Assembly (NCBI GenBank): GCA_009694185.1
Contig: SHVR01000011.1
Span: 1-64,000, forward strand
Source: Alphaproteobacteria bacterium
Lineage (GTDB): Bacteria; Pseudomonadota; Alphaproteobacteria; SHVR01
Direction: 5' to 3'
DNA length: 64,000 nucleotides
The translations under genes were made by a program, and so were the position numbers. Below the pieces are notes generated by a model. It was not told the origin of the DNA. It searched no databases and was given only the letters and a program-made list of their open reading frames with translations. Positions within the stretch are counted from its first letter, which is position 1. Each line of letters opens with the position of its first letter. Of this stretch, positions 52,289 through 61,005 are shown in pieces.

Positions 52289-53455
52289 ATGGACTTCGCC
52301 CTGACCGACGACCAGAAGCAGCTTCAAGAGGCGGCACGCCGCTTCGCCCACGAGCGGTTGCGGCCCGGCTATCGGCAGCGCGAACTCGATGGGCGCTTCG
52401 ACCGGGCGCTGGTTCGCGCCATGGGCGATTTGGGCCTGATTACGCCTGATTTGCCCGAAGAGTATGGCGGCATGGGCATCGACGGGCTGACCGCCGGCCT
52501 CATTATCGAGCAGGTGGGCTATGGCGACATCATCGTCGGCTATATCCCGATGCTGGGCTCGCTTTGCGGCCAGATTCTCGCCCGGCACGGCACCCCCGAC
52601 ATGGCCCGCGACGTGCTGCCCAAGATCGCCCGGGGCGAGACCCTGGTGGCTTTGGGCCTGACCGAGCCCAGGGGTGGCAGCGACGCGGCCCACCTCATCC
52701 TTCGCGCGAGACCCGACGGCAACGGCTATGTGCTCGACGGCGAGAAGGCGTCGATTTCCATGGCCAACCAGGCGGACAAGGTGCTGGTGGCGGCGCGCAC
52801 CGGCGCCGAGTCCGAGGGCGCCCATGGGGTCAGCATGTTCTTGGTCGACCTCACGGCCAAGGGCGTCACCCGCTCGGCCTATAACGACCTCGGCTCCAAG
52901 GCGGTGGGTCGCGGCTCGATCTGGTTCGATGGCGTGCGCGTCGAAGCCGAAGAGCGGGTCGGGCCCGAGGGCAAGGGCTTCACCCAGGTCATGCAGGGCT
53001 TCGACTATAGCCGCGCCATGATCGCGCTCAAATGCCTGGGCTCGGCGCAGGCCTCGCTCGACGAGACCTGGCCCTACACGGTGGAGCGCCAAGCCTTCGA
53101 TCGGCCGATCGCCCAATATCAGGGTGTCACCTTCCCGCTCGTTGAATTCGACACCCAGATCCAGGCGGCGCGCCTCTTGTGCTATCGGGCACTCTGGCTG
53201 CGCGACCGGGGCTTGCCCCACACGGCCGAGGCGGCGATGTGCAAATGGTGGGCGCCGCGCCTCGCCGTCGACACCATCCACCAATGCATTCTGACCCATG
53301 GCCATCTCGGCTACAGCATGGACCTGCCGCACCAGCAGCGCCTCCGCGATGTGATGGGCCTCGAAATCGGCGACGGCACCGCCCAGGTCTCGAAGATGAT
53401 CGTGGCGCGCGAGCGGGTCGGCCGCGTCTCGGTGCAATATGCCTGGAAGAAATAG
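52289..53455 (+). CDS. Acyl-CoA dehydrogenase-family protein with Asp at the catalytic-base position
   Basis: A 388-residue flavoprotein of the acyl-CoA dehydrogenase family. LGLTEPRGGSDAAHL and the C-terminal GLEIGDGTAQVSKMIVARER are conserved blocks. In most relatives the base lies in YEGT; here D362 replaces that glutamate (IGDGTAQ). Asp in this place is known in alicyclic acyl-CoA dehydrogenases, such as the cyclohexene-carboxyl-CoA enzymes. AGCGGGAAG lies upstream of the ATG. The divergent SDR may act on the same acyl chain. Confidence 0.85.
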   Translation: MDFALTDDQKQLQEAARRFAHERLRPGYRQRELDGRFDRALVRAMGDLGLITPDLPEEYGGMGIDGLTAGLIIEQVGYGDIIVGYIPMLGSLCGQILARHGTPDMARDVLPKIARGETLVALGLTEPRGGSDAAHLILRARPDGNGYVLDGEKASISMANQADKVLVAARTGAESEGAHGVSMFLVDLTAKGVTRSAYNDLGSKAVGRGSIWFDGVRVEAEERVGPEGKGFTQVMQGFDYSRAMIALKCLGSAQASLDETWPYTVERQAFDRPIAQYQGVTFPLVEFDTQIQAARLLCYRALWLRDRGLPHTAEAAMCKWWAPRLAVDTIHQCILTHGHLGYSMDLPHQQRLRDVMGLEIGDGTAQVSKMIVARERVGRVSVQYAWKK

Positions 53456-53591
53456 GGGCGGCTGTGGGGGGAATCCTTGCCGGGGTGGTCATTTGGGTGC
53501 AACCTTGATCGAAAGAACCCGCTACCCGGTGCCCGCTATCCGGCGCATGTGGGCTGGAATGCGCCGACGACGCCAGCGCCCGCGCGACCTT

Positions 53592-53640
53592 GCGGTGACG
53601 GGGAGGCCGGCGCGGTGACGGGGAGGCCGGCGCGGTGACC
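53592..53640. repeat. 20-bp tandem repeat, 2.5 copies, upstream of the cupin gene
   Basis: GCGGTGACGGGGAGGCCGGC occurs at 53592-53611 and 53612-53631, followed by the first nine bases or so of a third copy. The 222-base gap around it holds no gene that I recognise. The repeat lies 38 bases before the cupin ATG and could affect its leader. Confidence 0.85.
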
Positions 53641-53677
53641 GGTCGGAAGCCGGTTCGATGGATACAGGGAGGGTGTC

Positions 53678-54172
53678 ATGCCGCATGCGGCAATTCGTGG
53701 CCACGCTGTCGTAACGCAACCGGGCGAGGGCCCGTCCTATTGGCAGCCGTTGCCGGCCAACGGGCACGCCGATCCCGCCCTGTTTCCAGCCAACACCGGC
53801 TTCGACGGCCTGTCCCTGGGCTTCCAGACCGTGGCAGCCCGAAGCCGCATCCGCGAGCATTCCCACGGCGACCAGATCGAGCTGCAGATCTGTTTTCGCG
53901 GCCAGGGCCGGGTGATGGTTGACGGCGTTGCCCACAAGCTAGTCCCTGGCACTGCCTGCTTCCTCGGCTACGATGTCAAACATGAGATCATCAATGAGGG
54001 CGACGACGAGTTGGTCATGCTGTGGGTCATCTCGCCAGCCGGCCTGGAAGATTTCTTCCGCGCCATCGGTCGCGCGCGCGACGCGGGCGAGCCGGCACCG
54101 CCGCCCTTTTCGCGCCCCGCCGATGTCGTGGCGGTCGAGCGCAAGATGGGTATGAACGATACGGTGGCCTGA
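53678..54172 (+). CDS. Cupin-domain protein
   Basis: A 164-residue single-domain cupin. Motif 1 is REHSHGDQIELQICFRGQG, giving His and Glu metal ligands; motif 2 is VPGTACFLGYDVKHEIIN with the last histidine. Such proteins bind a metal ion and act as isomerases, dioxygenases or sensors. GGGAGGG lies upstream of the ATG. No partner gene points to a substrate. Confidence 0.8.
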   Translation: MPHAAIRGHAVVTQPGEGPSYWQPLPANGHADPALFPANTGFDGLSLGFQTVAARSRIREHSHGDQIELQICFRGQGRVMVDGVAHKLVPGTACFLGYDVKHEIINEGDDELVMLWVISPAGLEDFFRAIGRARDAGEPAPPPFSRPADVVAVERKMGMNDTVA

Positions 54173-54189
54173 CAGGCTGTCGGGGAGCC

Positions 54190-54408
54190 CTACCCCCCGA
54201 CCACCTGGCTCACTTCCGCGTCGCTCGGAAAGCGGCCCTCCTTGAGTTTGGAGAATTTGAGCACGCCGTCGACCGTGATCTCGAAGGCACCGTTCTTCGA
54301 TTTCACCAGTTTCACGTCGGCCTGGCCGACGCGCGCGATCAGGTCCCTCGCACGGAGGGCGCGCGGCTCATAGTTTCAAGACACGCAATAGGCGATATGA
54401 ACTTCCAT
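54190..54408 (-). CDS. SelW-like (SelT/SelW/SelH, Rdx family) selenoprotein with in-frame UGA
   Basis: A 72-residue thioredoxin-like redox protein read on the minus strand from ATG 54408, with GGAGAGAG upstream. Codon 11 is TGA (54376-54378). If it encodes selenocysteine, the start is MEVHIAYCVS-U-NYEPRALRA, with the family CxxU motif (C8, U11). After the UGA come LIARVGQADVKLVKSKNGAF, EITVDGVLKFSKLKEGRFPS and DAEVSQVVGG, then TAG. The sequence on both sides of the UGA fits the family, including the GxFEITVDG and SKxxGRFP blocks. Length is right for Rdx proteins. Standard gene calling stops at UGA and misses it. Confidence 0.88.
54332..54365 (-). promoter_or_regulatory. Candidate bacterial SECIS hairpin after the selenocysteine codon
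   Basis: Within the coding region just after the UGA, CCCTC and GAGGG form an upper stem with the loop CGTGC; a GC-rich lower stem (GCGCG with CGCGC) can form beyond a bulge. The apical loop begins 21 bases after the UGA, and its second base is G. Both fit the described bacterial SECIS rules (loop 16-37 bases from UGA, G in the first two loop positions). SelB would bind it. Confidence 0.6.
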
Positions 54409-54443
54409 GGCTCTCTCCGGTTGACCAAGTCCGACAGTATGCC

Positions 54444-55214
54444 TCACCGCCAGCCGCCGCCGCCATTCACATAGACCGTGTCGGCGGTCATATATTCCGC
54501 GGCATCGGAACACATGAACAGCACCAGTTCGCCGATCTCCTCGGGCCGGCCGAAGCGTTTCATCGGCACGTCGTTCTTGAACTGCTCCAGCAGCGCGGGT
54601 GGGGTGTTGGCGGCGGCCTGGAAAGGCGTCTCGATCGGACCCGGCGAGATCGAGAGACAGCGGATACCGCGATCGGCGAATTCGCGCGCCACACCCAGCG
54701 TCATGGTCAAGACCGCGCCCTTGGCGGCGGCATAGTGGATCGACGCACCCGGGCCGCCGCGCTTGTGCGACATGCTGGCCATGTTGACGATCACCCCCTT
54801 GCCGTTCGCCAGCATCAGGGGGACCACCGCCTGCATGGCATAGAAAGTGCCCTTGACGTTGAGGTCGAAGGTCTTGTCCATCAGCTCGTCGTCGATCTCG
54901 AGGAACTTGGCGCGCCGGAAGGCGGCACCCGCCGAGTTGAACAAAAAATCGACCCGCCCGAAGGCCGCCTGGGCGCGGCCGACCATGGCATCGACGGCGG
55001 CGCGGTCGGTCACGTCAACGCCAAGCGCCGCCGCCTTGCCGCCGTTCTGGGTGACCTGATTGGCCGTGCGCTCGGCGCCGGCGCCGTCCAGATCGGCTGA
55101 GAAGACGTTGGCGCCCTCGCGGGCGAAGATGAGGGCGGTCGCCCGGCCGATGCCGCTCGCGGCACCGGTGATGACGACCGTCTTGCCGACGAAATAGTCA
55201 GGGGTCTTGGGCAT
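54444..55214 (-). CDS. SDR-family oxidoreductase
   Basis: A 256-residue classical SDR. TGAASGIG at 16-23 binds NAD(P), NSAGA is the NNAG-type motif, and HYAAAKGA supplies the catalytic tyrosine and lysine. GRPEEIGELVLFMCSDAAEY and YVNGGGGW are at the C-terminus. The ATG at 55214 follows GCGAGGAA. The gene lies 35 bases upstream of the selenoprotein gene on the same strand, so they could share a transcript. The reaction is not assignable. Confidence 0.85.
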   Translation of the reverse strand: MPKTPDYFVGKTVVITGAASGIGRATALIFAREGANVFSADLDGAGAERTANQVTQNGGKAAALGVDVTDRAAVDAMVGRAQAAFGRVDFLFNSAGAAFRRAKFLEIDDELMDKTFDLNVKGTFYAMQAVVPLMLANGKGVIVNMASMSHKRGGPGASIHYAAAKGAVLTMTLGVAREFADRGIRCLSISPGPIETPFQAAANTPPALLEQFKNDVPMKRFGRPEEIGELVLFMCSDAAEYMTADTVYVNGGGGWR

Positions 55215-55295
55215 GATTCCTCGCTTCCGTGCCGCCCGACTGTAATCCACGGGACCGGCCCGCGTCAGCCCCCCTGCCTGGGATGCATCGACGTC

Positions 55296-55309
55296 TGTTC
55301 ATATGAACA
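55296..55309. promoter_or_regulatory. 14-bp perfect palindrome in an AT-rich region upstream of mntH
   Basis: TGTTCATATGAACA at 55296-55309 is a perfect palindrome. It starts a markedly AT-rich stretch of about 120 bases between the SDR gene and the Nramp gene, in an otherwise GC-rich window. The position suggests an operator for a manganese- or iron-responsive repressor, although it does not match a box that I can name. Confidence 0.4.
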
Positions 55310-55440
55310 TATGTATTCACATAATACAGATAACAAATATAGATGCTTTTCGATTTTAGAACTTCTTACATTATTTGTTTGCAATTATCCCTCGAAAAGT
55401 CGTTTCATCGCGACCTTGAAATGGACTGTGGGATCGAGCT

Positions 55441-56820
55441 GTGGACGACGGCGCGCGCACCAGCATGGCACCGGGCTGGCGAACCGATGTGGGCATGCCG
55501 AGCCTGCCCGAGGTCTATCGCACGGTGCATGTGGCGGCGACGGCGAGCGTTTGGCGGAAGCTGTTCGCCTTCGCGGGCCCTGGCTATCTCGTTGCGGTCG
55601 GCTATATGGACCCGGGCAATTGGGCGACCGACTTGGCCGGTGGTTCGGCCTTCGGCTATACGCTGCTCGCGGTCATTCTGCTCTCCAACCTCATGGCCAT
55701 CCTCTTGCAGGCGCTCAGCGCCAAGCTCGGAATCGTCACCGGCCGCGACCTGGCCCAGGCCTGCCGCGACCATTACCCGCGGCCGGTGGCGCTCGGGCTC
55801 TGGTTCCTCTGCGAGATCGCCATTTGCGCCTGCGATCTCGCCGAGGTCATCGGCACCGCGATCGCGCTCCAGCTCTTGTTCGGTATTCCGCTCCTCTGGG
55901 GCGTGGTGCTCACCGCCGCCGACGTGCTGCTCATTCTCTTGTTGCAGCAGCGGGGCTTCCGCTATCTCGAGGCGTTCGTTATCGCCCTCATCCTGGTCAT
56001 CGCCGGCTGCTTCCTGTTTGTGATCCTGGCGGCCCAGACCGATGTCGCCGCCATTCTCCGGGGCTTCGTGCCGAGTGCCGAGATCGTGCGCAATCCCGAG
56101 ATGCTCTATATCGCCATCGGCATCCTGGGCGCCACCGTGATGCCGCATAATCTCTATTTGCATTCCTCGATCGTCCAAACTCGGCGCTTCGAGGAAACCC
56201 CGAGCGGCAAGGCCGAGGCGATCAAATACGCCACCATCGACTCGACCATCGCGCTGATGTTCGCGCTGTTCATCAATGCCGCGATCCTGATTACGGCGGC
56301 GGCCACCTTCCATGTCCAGGGTGCCACCGAGGTGGCGGAGATTCAGGAAGCCCACCGGCTGTTGACGCCCATGCTCGGCGTGGGGCTGGCGAGCACATTG
56401 TTCGCGGTGGCCCTGTTGGCTTCCGGCCAAAACTCGACCATCACCGCCACGCTTGCCGGCCAGATCGTCATGGAAGGCTTCCTCCGGGTGCGCCTGCCGG
56501 CCTGGCTCCGGCGCCTGGTCACCCGCCTGATTGCCATCGTGCCGGCGATTATCGTCACGGCCCTTTATGGCGAGCGCGGCACCGCCCAGCTCTTGATCCT
56601 GAGCCAGGTGGTCTTGAGCATGCAGCTGCCCTTCGCGGTCATCCCGCTCGTCAAATTCACCAGCGATCCGGCCAAGATGGGCCGCTTCGTCAATGCCCGC
56701 TGGATCACCTGGCTCGCCTGGTTCGTGGCCGGGCTGATCGTCGCCCTCAACGTCAAGCTGTTGGCCGACGCGGCGGGCCTGACCGACCTGCTGCAGCGCC
56801 TGGCCGCCGCTGCGCATTGA
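55441..56820 (+). CDS. mntH: Nramp-family Mn(II)/Fe(II) transporter MntH
   Basis: A 459-residue membrane protein with eleven or so helices. The metal-binding motifs are DPGN at 57-60 in helix 1 and MPHN at 234-237 in helix 6. It should import manganese or ferrous iron with protons. The start is GTG 55441; a later in-frame ATG at residue 9 is possible. The AT-rich region with a palindrome upstream probably holds its promoter. The rpmH promoter begins within its stop codon. Confidence 0.9.
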   Translation: MDDGARTSMAPGWRTDVGMPSLPEVYRTVHVAATASVWRKLFAFAGPGYLVAVGYMDPGNWATDLAGGSAFGYTLLAVILLSNLMAILLQALSAKLGIVTGRDLAQACRDHYPRPVALGLWFLCEIAICACDLAEVIGTAIALQLLFGIPLLWGVVLTAADVLLILLLQQRGFRYLEAFVIALILVIAGCFLFVILAAQTDVAAILRGFVPSAEIVRNPEMLYIAIGILGATVMPHNLYLHSSIVQTRRFEETPSGKAEAIKYATIDSTIALMFALFINAAILITAAATFHVQGATEVAEIQEAHRLLTPMLGVGLASTLFAVALLASGQNSTITATLAGQIVMEGFLRVRLPAWLRRLVTRLIAIVPAIIVTALYGERGTAQLLILSQVVLSMQLPFAVIPLVKFTSDPAKMGRFVNARWITWLAWFVAGLIVALNVKLLADAAGLTDLLQRLAAAAH

Positions 56821-56845
56821 CTTGACCGGGCCTAGCCCCTATACA
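56817..56845 (+). promoter_or_regulatory. Strong sigma-70-type promoter for rpmH
   Basis: TTGACT at 56817-56822, a 17-base spacer and TATACA at 56840-56845 closely match the sigma-70 consensus. The -35 box overlaps the mntH stop codon. Transcription would start near 56852, about 35 bases before the rpmH GTG. Confidence 0.7.
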
Positions 56846-56886
56846 CCGGGCCTCTTTTTCAGGTTCAGGCGCCATGGAGGCCAGCC

Positions 56887-57021
56887 GTGAAGCGGACCTA
56901 TCAGCCGAGCGTGCTCGTGCGCAAGCGCAGGCACGGCTTTCGTGCCCGTATGGCGACCGTGGGTGGGCGCTTGGTGATCAATCGCCGCCGAGCGCGGGGT
57001 CGCAAACGCCTTTCCGCATGA
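56887..57021 (+). CDS. rpmH: 50S ribosomal protein L34
   Basis: A 44-residue basic protein: [20 protein letters not shown], then [15 protein letters not shown]. These are the conserved L34 blocks. It starts with GTG, preceded by CATGGAGG. The order rpmH-rnpA-yidD-yidC is the conserved bacterial arrangement. It overlaps nothing and is one base from rnpA. Confidence 0.97.
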   Translation: MKRTYQPSVLVRKRRHGFRARMATVGGRLVINRRRARGRKRLSA

Positions 57022-57022
57022 C

Positions 57023-57403
57023 ATGACGGCGCTGTTCGGCCGGTTGACTCGCCGGGCGGAGTTTCTGCGCACCGCCGCCGGGCGGCGCTCGGCCATGCCG
57101 GGTCTGGTGCTCCAGGTGCGGCGCCGCGACGATGGCGGGTCGGACCCGGCCGCCGTCAGGGTGGGCTATACCGTGACACGCAAGGTTGGCAACGCCGTGC
57201 AACGAAATCGAGTGCGACGCCGCCTGCGCGCCGTGGCGCGATTGATCATGCCGGATGGGGGCGTGCCGGGCCATGACTATGTCGTGGTGGGGCGGCTGGA
57301 AACGCTGGTCCGGCCGTTCGCGGACTTGACCCGGGATCTGCGGGCGGCGCTTGGCAAACTGGCGGGCGGGAGTGGGCACCTGGGAAACGCGCGGCCATCA
57401 TGA
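57023..57403 (+). CDS. rnpA: Ribonuclease P protein component
   Basis: A 126-residue basic protein of the RNase P holoenzyme, which binds the tRNA 5' leader. [20 protein letters not shown] contains the RNR motif, and HDYVVVGR follows. [14 protein letters not shown] is the usual N-terminus. The yidD ATG overlaps its stop (ATGA). Confidence 0.95.
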   Translation: MTALFGRLTRRAEFLRTAAGRRSAMPGLVLQVRRRDDGGSDPAAVRVGYTVTRKVGNAVQRNRVRRRLRAVARLIMPDGGVPGHDYVVVGRLETLVRPFADLTRDLRAALGKLAGGSGHLGNARPS

Positions 57404-57657
57404 AGGGAATCGTTCAAGGAATATTGCGCGGCTTGATCCGCGCCTACCAGTTGACGTTGTCGCCCTGGCTTGGCATCCATTGCCGCTACCTGCCCACCTG
57501 CTCGCACTATGCGCTCGATGCGCTCGAACGCCATGGGCCGGCGCGCGGCATGTGGCTCGCGGCCGGGCGACTGTTGCGGTGCCACCCATGGGGTGGTTCG
57601 GGATACGATCCCGTGCCGGTCGGCACCCGCCGACGCCGGCCGGGCGACGCGCATTAG
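57400..57657 (+). CDS. yidD: Membrane protein insertion efficiency factor YidD
   Basis: An 85-residue protein with an amphipathic N-terminal helix ([17 protein letters not shown]) and conserved cysteines in [19 protein letters not shown], then [17 protein letters not shown]. It helps YidC-dependent insertion of proteins at the inner membrane. It overlaps rnpA by four bases. Confidence 0.95.
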   Translation: MKGIVQGILRGLIRAYQLTLSPWLGIHCRYLPTCSHYALDALERHGPARGMWLAAGRLLRCHPWGGSGYDPVPVGTRRRRPGDAH

Positions 57658-57675
57658 GGGTATTGGGAAAGCGGC

Positions 57676-59394
57676 ATGGACCAACAGCGTAACCTGATTC
57701 TGGCCATCGCGCTCTCCGTCGCGATCATGCTCGGCTTCCAGTATTTCTACGAGCGGCCCAAGTTGCAGAAGCAGCAAGAACAGGCCGAGACCGAGAGGCT
57801 ATCCGACGACCGCCCGAAGCCCGCCCAAGGTGCCGCCCCAGGGTCGACGCCGGGCGTACCCGGCGTCGCAGCCCCCGCCGCGCCGGCGCCCGAAGCCGCG
57901 CGGGTCGCCATTGCCAGCCCTCGCCTCTCGGGCTCGATCTCGACCCGGGGTGCCCGCCTCGATGATCTGATCCTCGCCGACTACCGGGAAACGGTGGCGC
58001 GCGACAGCGCCAAGATCACGCTGCTCAACGGGCGCGCATCGACCAACCCCTATTATGCCGAGCTCGGCTGGGTGGCGGCCGGGCCGGGTGTGGCGGTACC
58101 GGACGGCGACACGGTCTGGCAGACGGCGGCCAAGCGCCTGACGCCCTCGGAGCCGGTGACCATGAGCTGGGAGAATGGCGCCGGCCTCAAATTCACCAAG
58201 ACATTCCAACTCGACGAGAACTACGTCTTCGCCGTCACTCAGACGGTCCAGAACAGCGGCGACCAGCCGGTGGCCTTGCATGCCTTCGGCCTCGTCGCGC
58301 GCTGGGGCACGCCCACGACCCTCGGTTTCTATATCCTGCATGAGGGTCCGGTCGGCGTGATCAACGGCACGCTCAAGGAATATTCCTACACGGACCTCAA
58401 GGAGAAGAACCGGATCGAGGACCAGTCGAAAGGCGGCTGGCTCGGGATTACCGACAAATATTGGCTGGTGGCGCTGGTTCCCGACCAGGCGAGCGACGTG
58501 AAGACGCGCTTCGGTCATGTGCTGCGCGACAATGTGGACCGCTACCAGGTGGACTATCTGGGGCCGAGCGTGAGTGTGCCGGCGGGCGGCCGCATCGAAG
58601 CCACCAATCGGATCTTCGCCGGGGCCAAGGAAGTTCGCCTGCTCGATGCCTATGAAGAAAAGCTCGGCGTCGCCCGGTTCGATCTCGCCGTGGATTTCGG
58701 CTGGTTCTACTTCCTGACCAAGCCGATCTTCTATGTGCTCGACTGGATGTTCCGCTGGCTCGGCAATTTCGGCCTCGCCATCATGCTGCTGACGGTGCTC
58801 ATCAAGCTGGTGTTCTTCCCGCTCGCCAACAAATCCTATGTGGCGATGAGCCGGATGAAGGACTTGCAGCCGGAGATGTTGAAGGTGCGGGAGCGCCATG
58901 AGAACGACCGCCAGCGCATGAACCAGGAGATGATGGCCCTCTACAAGCGCGAGAAAGTGAACCCGGCGGCGGGCTGCTTGCCGATCGTCATCCAGATCCC
59001 GGTGTTCTTCTCGCTCTACAAGGTGCTGTTCGTCACGATCGAGATGCGCCACGCGCCATTTTACGGCTGGATCAAGGATCTGTCGGTCGCGGACCCGACC
59101 CACCTTTTCAATTTGTTCGGCCTCATTCCCTGGACGCCGCCGGAATTCCTGCATATCGGCGTCTGGCCCCTGATCATGGGCGCCACGATGTTCCTGCAAA
59201 CCAAACTCAATCCCCAGCCAGCCGATCCCGTTCAGGCCAAGATTTTTCTGTTCATGCCGCTGATCTTCACTGTGATGCTGGCGGCGTTCCCGGCCGGATT
59301 GGTGATCTACTGGGCGTGGAACAATTTGCTGTCGATCGCCCAGCAATGGTTCATCATGCGGCAATCCAAGAAGAAAACGGCCGCGCCGGCGTGA
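57676..59394 (+). CDS. yidC: Membrane protein insertase YidC
   Basis: A 572-residue insertase of the proteobacterial type. An N-terminal helix (LILAIALSVAIMLGF) is followed by a Pro/Ala-rich linker and the large periplasmic beta domain. The conserved core begins around 335 with FLTKPIFYVLDW and has LVFFPLANKSYVAMSRMKDL, AGCLPIVIQIPVFFSLYKVL and VIYWAWNNLLSIAQQ. The positively charged end (QSKKKT) is typical. Confidence 0.96.
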   Translation: MDQQRNLILAIALSVAIMLGFQYFYERPKLQKQQEQAETERLSDDRPKPAQGAAPGSTPGVPGVAAPAAPAPEAARVAIASPRLSGSISTRGARLDDLILADYRETVARDSAKITLLNGRASTNPYYAELGWVAAGPGVAVPDGDTVWQTAAKRLTPSEPVTMSWENGAGLKFTKTFQLDENYVFAVTQTVQNSGDQPVALHAFGLVARWGTPTTLGFYILHEGPVGVINGTLKEYSYTDLKEKNRIEDQSKGGWLGITDKYWLVALVPDQASDVKTRFGHVLRDNVDRYQVDYLGPSVSVPAGGRIEATNRIFAGAKEVRLLDAYEEKLGVARFDLAVDFGWFYFLTKPIFYVLDWMFRWLGNFGLAIMLLTVLIKLVFFPLANKSYVAMSRMKDLQPEMLKVRERHENDRQRMNQEMMALYKREKVNPAAGCLPIVIQIPVFFSLYKVLFVTIEMRHAPFYGWIKDLSVADPTHLFNLFGLIPWTPPEFLHIGVWPLIMGATMFLQTKLNPQPADPVQAKIFLFMPLIFTVMLAAFPAGLVIYWAWNNLLSIAQQWFIMRQSKKKTAAPA

Positions 59395-60050
59395 ACGAGC
59401 CGAGGGTCGACCAGGACGCGCGGGCCGCCCTGGCGCTGGAACGGGGACGGCTCCTCTTCGCCGGTGAATGCCGGTTCGTCTGGGCCGCCACCTCGCTCGA
59501 CGTCTTGCCGCCGGCGGGCCTGCCGGAAGTGGCCTTCGCCGGCCGCTCGAATGTCGGCAAGTCGAGCCTGGTGAACGCGCTCACCGGTCAGAACAAGCTA
59601 GCCCGCACATCGCGCACGCCAGGCCGGACCCAGCAGATCAATTTCTTCGAGATGGACGGCCGCTTGCTGCTGGTGGACTTGCCCGGCTATGGCTATGCCG
59701 TGGCCGCCAAGGATCGCATTGCCGCCTGGACCACGCTCGTCGAGGATTACCTCAAGGGCCGGCCAACGCTCCGCCGGCTCTGTCTCCTGATCGATGCCCG
59801 CCATGGCCTCAAGGACGCCGACCGGCGGATCATGACCCTGCTCGACCGGGCGGCCGTGAGCTACATCATCGTGGCGACCAAATGCGATGCGCCGAAGCCG
59901 GCGGCGCTCGAAGCGTGCCTGGCGGCCATCGCGGCCGAGGCCGCCAACCACCCCGCCGCGCATCCGCTGATCCTTGCCACCAGCGCCGTTACGGGCGCGG
60001 GGATCGACCGGTTGCGAGCGGAGTTGGCAACCGTATCCATCGCCGCGTAA
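59391..60050 (+). CDS. engB: Ribosome biogenesis GTPase YihA/YsxC (EngB)
   Basis: A 219-residue GTPase needed for 50S subunit assembly. G1 is GRSNVGKS at 51-58, G2 RTPGRTQ, G3 [11 protein letters not shown]4 VATKCD and G5 near TSAVTGAG. The GTG start overlaps the yidC stop (GTGA). The place after yidC and before argB is the alphaproteobacterial arrangement. Confidence 0.95.
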   Translation: MNEPRVDQDARAALALERGRLLFAGECRFVWAATSLDVLPPAGLPEVAFAGRSNVGKSSLVNALTGQNKLARTSRTPGRTQQINFFEMDGRLLLVDLPGYGYAVAAKDRIAAWTTLVEDYLKGRPTLRRLCLLIDARHGLKDADRRIMTLLDRAAVSYIIVATKCDAPKPAALEACLAAIAAEAANHPAAHPLILATSAVTGAGIDRLRAELATVSIAA

Positions 60051-60061
60051 AGTGCCGGCCC

Positions 60062-60967
60062 ATGAGCAAGCCCGCAGCCCAACTCAACGCCGACCTCGCC
60101 AAGGCCGCCACGCTCTCGGAGGCCTTGCCATATCTGCGCCGCTACGCCGGCGCCAACTTCGTCGTTAAGTATGGCGGCCACGCCATGGGCGAGGAAGCCC
60201 TGGCGGAGCAGTTCGCCCGCGACATCGTGCTGCTGAAGCAAGTCGGCATCCATCCGGTCGTCGTCCATGGCGGCGGACCCCAGATTGGCCGCATGCTGGA
60301 GCGCCTGTCGATCAAGAGCGAGTTCGTCGACGGCCTGCGCGTCACCGACGCGGCCACCGTCGAAATCGTGGAGATGGTGCTCGCCGGCAGCATCAACAAG
60401 CAGCTGGTCACGGCGATCAACCGGGCGGGCGGGCGGGCGGTCGGGATATCGGGCAAGGATGCGAACCTGGTGCGGGCGCGCAAGCTGACCCGCACGGTCC
60501 GCGATCCCGACTCCCAGATCGAAAAGGTGCTGGACCTCGGCTTCGTCGGCGAGCCGGAGCATGTCGATCCGACCGTCCTGGATCTGTTCGTTCGCTCGGA
60601 CTTGATCCCGGTGGTGGCACCGACCGGCGTTGGCCCCGCGGGCGAGACCTATAACATCAACGCCGACACGACCGCCGGCGCCATTGCCGCGGCGATGCGC
60701 GCCGCTCGCTTCCTGTTGCTGACCGACGTGGCGGGCGTCCTCGACAAGTCGGGTGGGCTCATCCCCTCGATGACGCGGGGGCGGGCCGAAGCCCTGATCG
60801 CGGACGGCACGATCAAGGGCGGCATGATCCCCAAGATCCAGACCTGCCTGGATGCGGTGGCCAATGGGGTCGAGGCGGCGGTGATCCTGGACGGCCGCGT
60901 GCCCCATGCCGTGCTGCTCGAAATCTTCACCGAGCATGGTGTGGGAACATTGATCCGGCGTGACTGA
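60062..60967 (+). CDS. argB: Acetylglutamate kinase
   Basis: A 301-residue kinase that phosphorylates N-acetylglutamate in arginine synthesis. [10 protein letters not shown] binds [16 protein letters not shown] the acetylglutamate, and [18 protein letters not shown] and [14 protein letters not shown] are further family blocks. [20 protein letters not shown] lies between. The start ATG lacks a clear ribosome site; translation may depend on engB. Confidence 0.96.
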   Translation: MSKPAAQLNADLAKAATLSEALPYLRRYAGANFVVKYGGHAMGEEALAEQFARDIVLLKQVGIHPVVVHGGGPQIGRMLERLSIKSEFVDGLRVTDAATVEIVEMVLAGSINKQLVTAINRAGGRAVGISGKDANLVRARKLTRTVRDPDSQIEKVLDLGFVGEPEHVDPTVLDLFVRSDLIPVVAPTGVGPAGETYNINADTTAGAIAAAMRAARFLLLTDVAGVLDKSGGLIPSMTRGRAEALIADGTIKGGMIPKIQTCLDAVANGVEAAVILDGRVPHAVLLEIFTEHGVGTLIRRD

Positions 60968-61005
60968 CGACCCAACAAGCAAGAACAGCGACAGGCTCGA
61001 ACCCC

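Noticed and set aside
60985-61003. GGCTCGAACCCC as a tRNA T-arm.
   Set aside because: No acceptor stem, anticodon arm or CCA end can be built around it on either strand.
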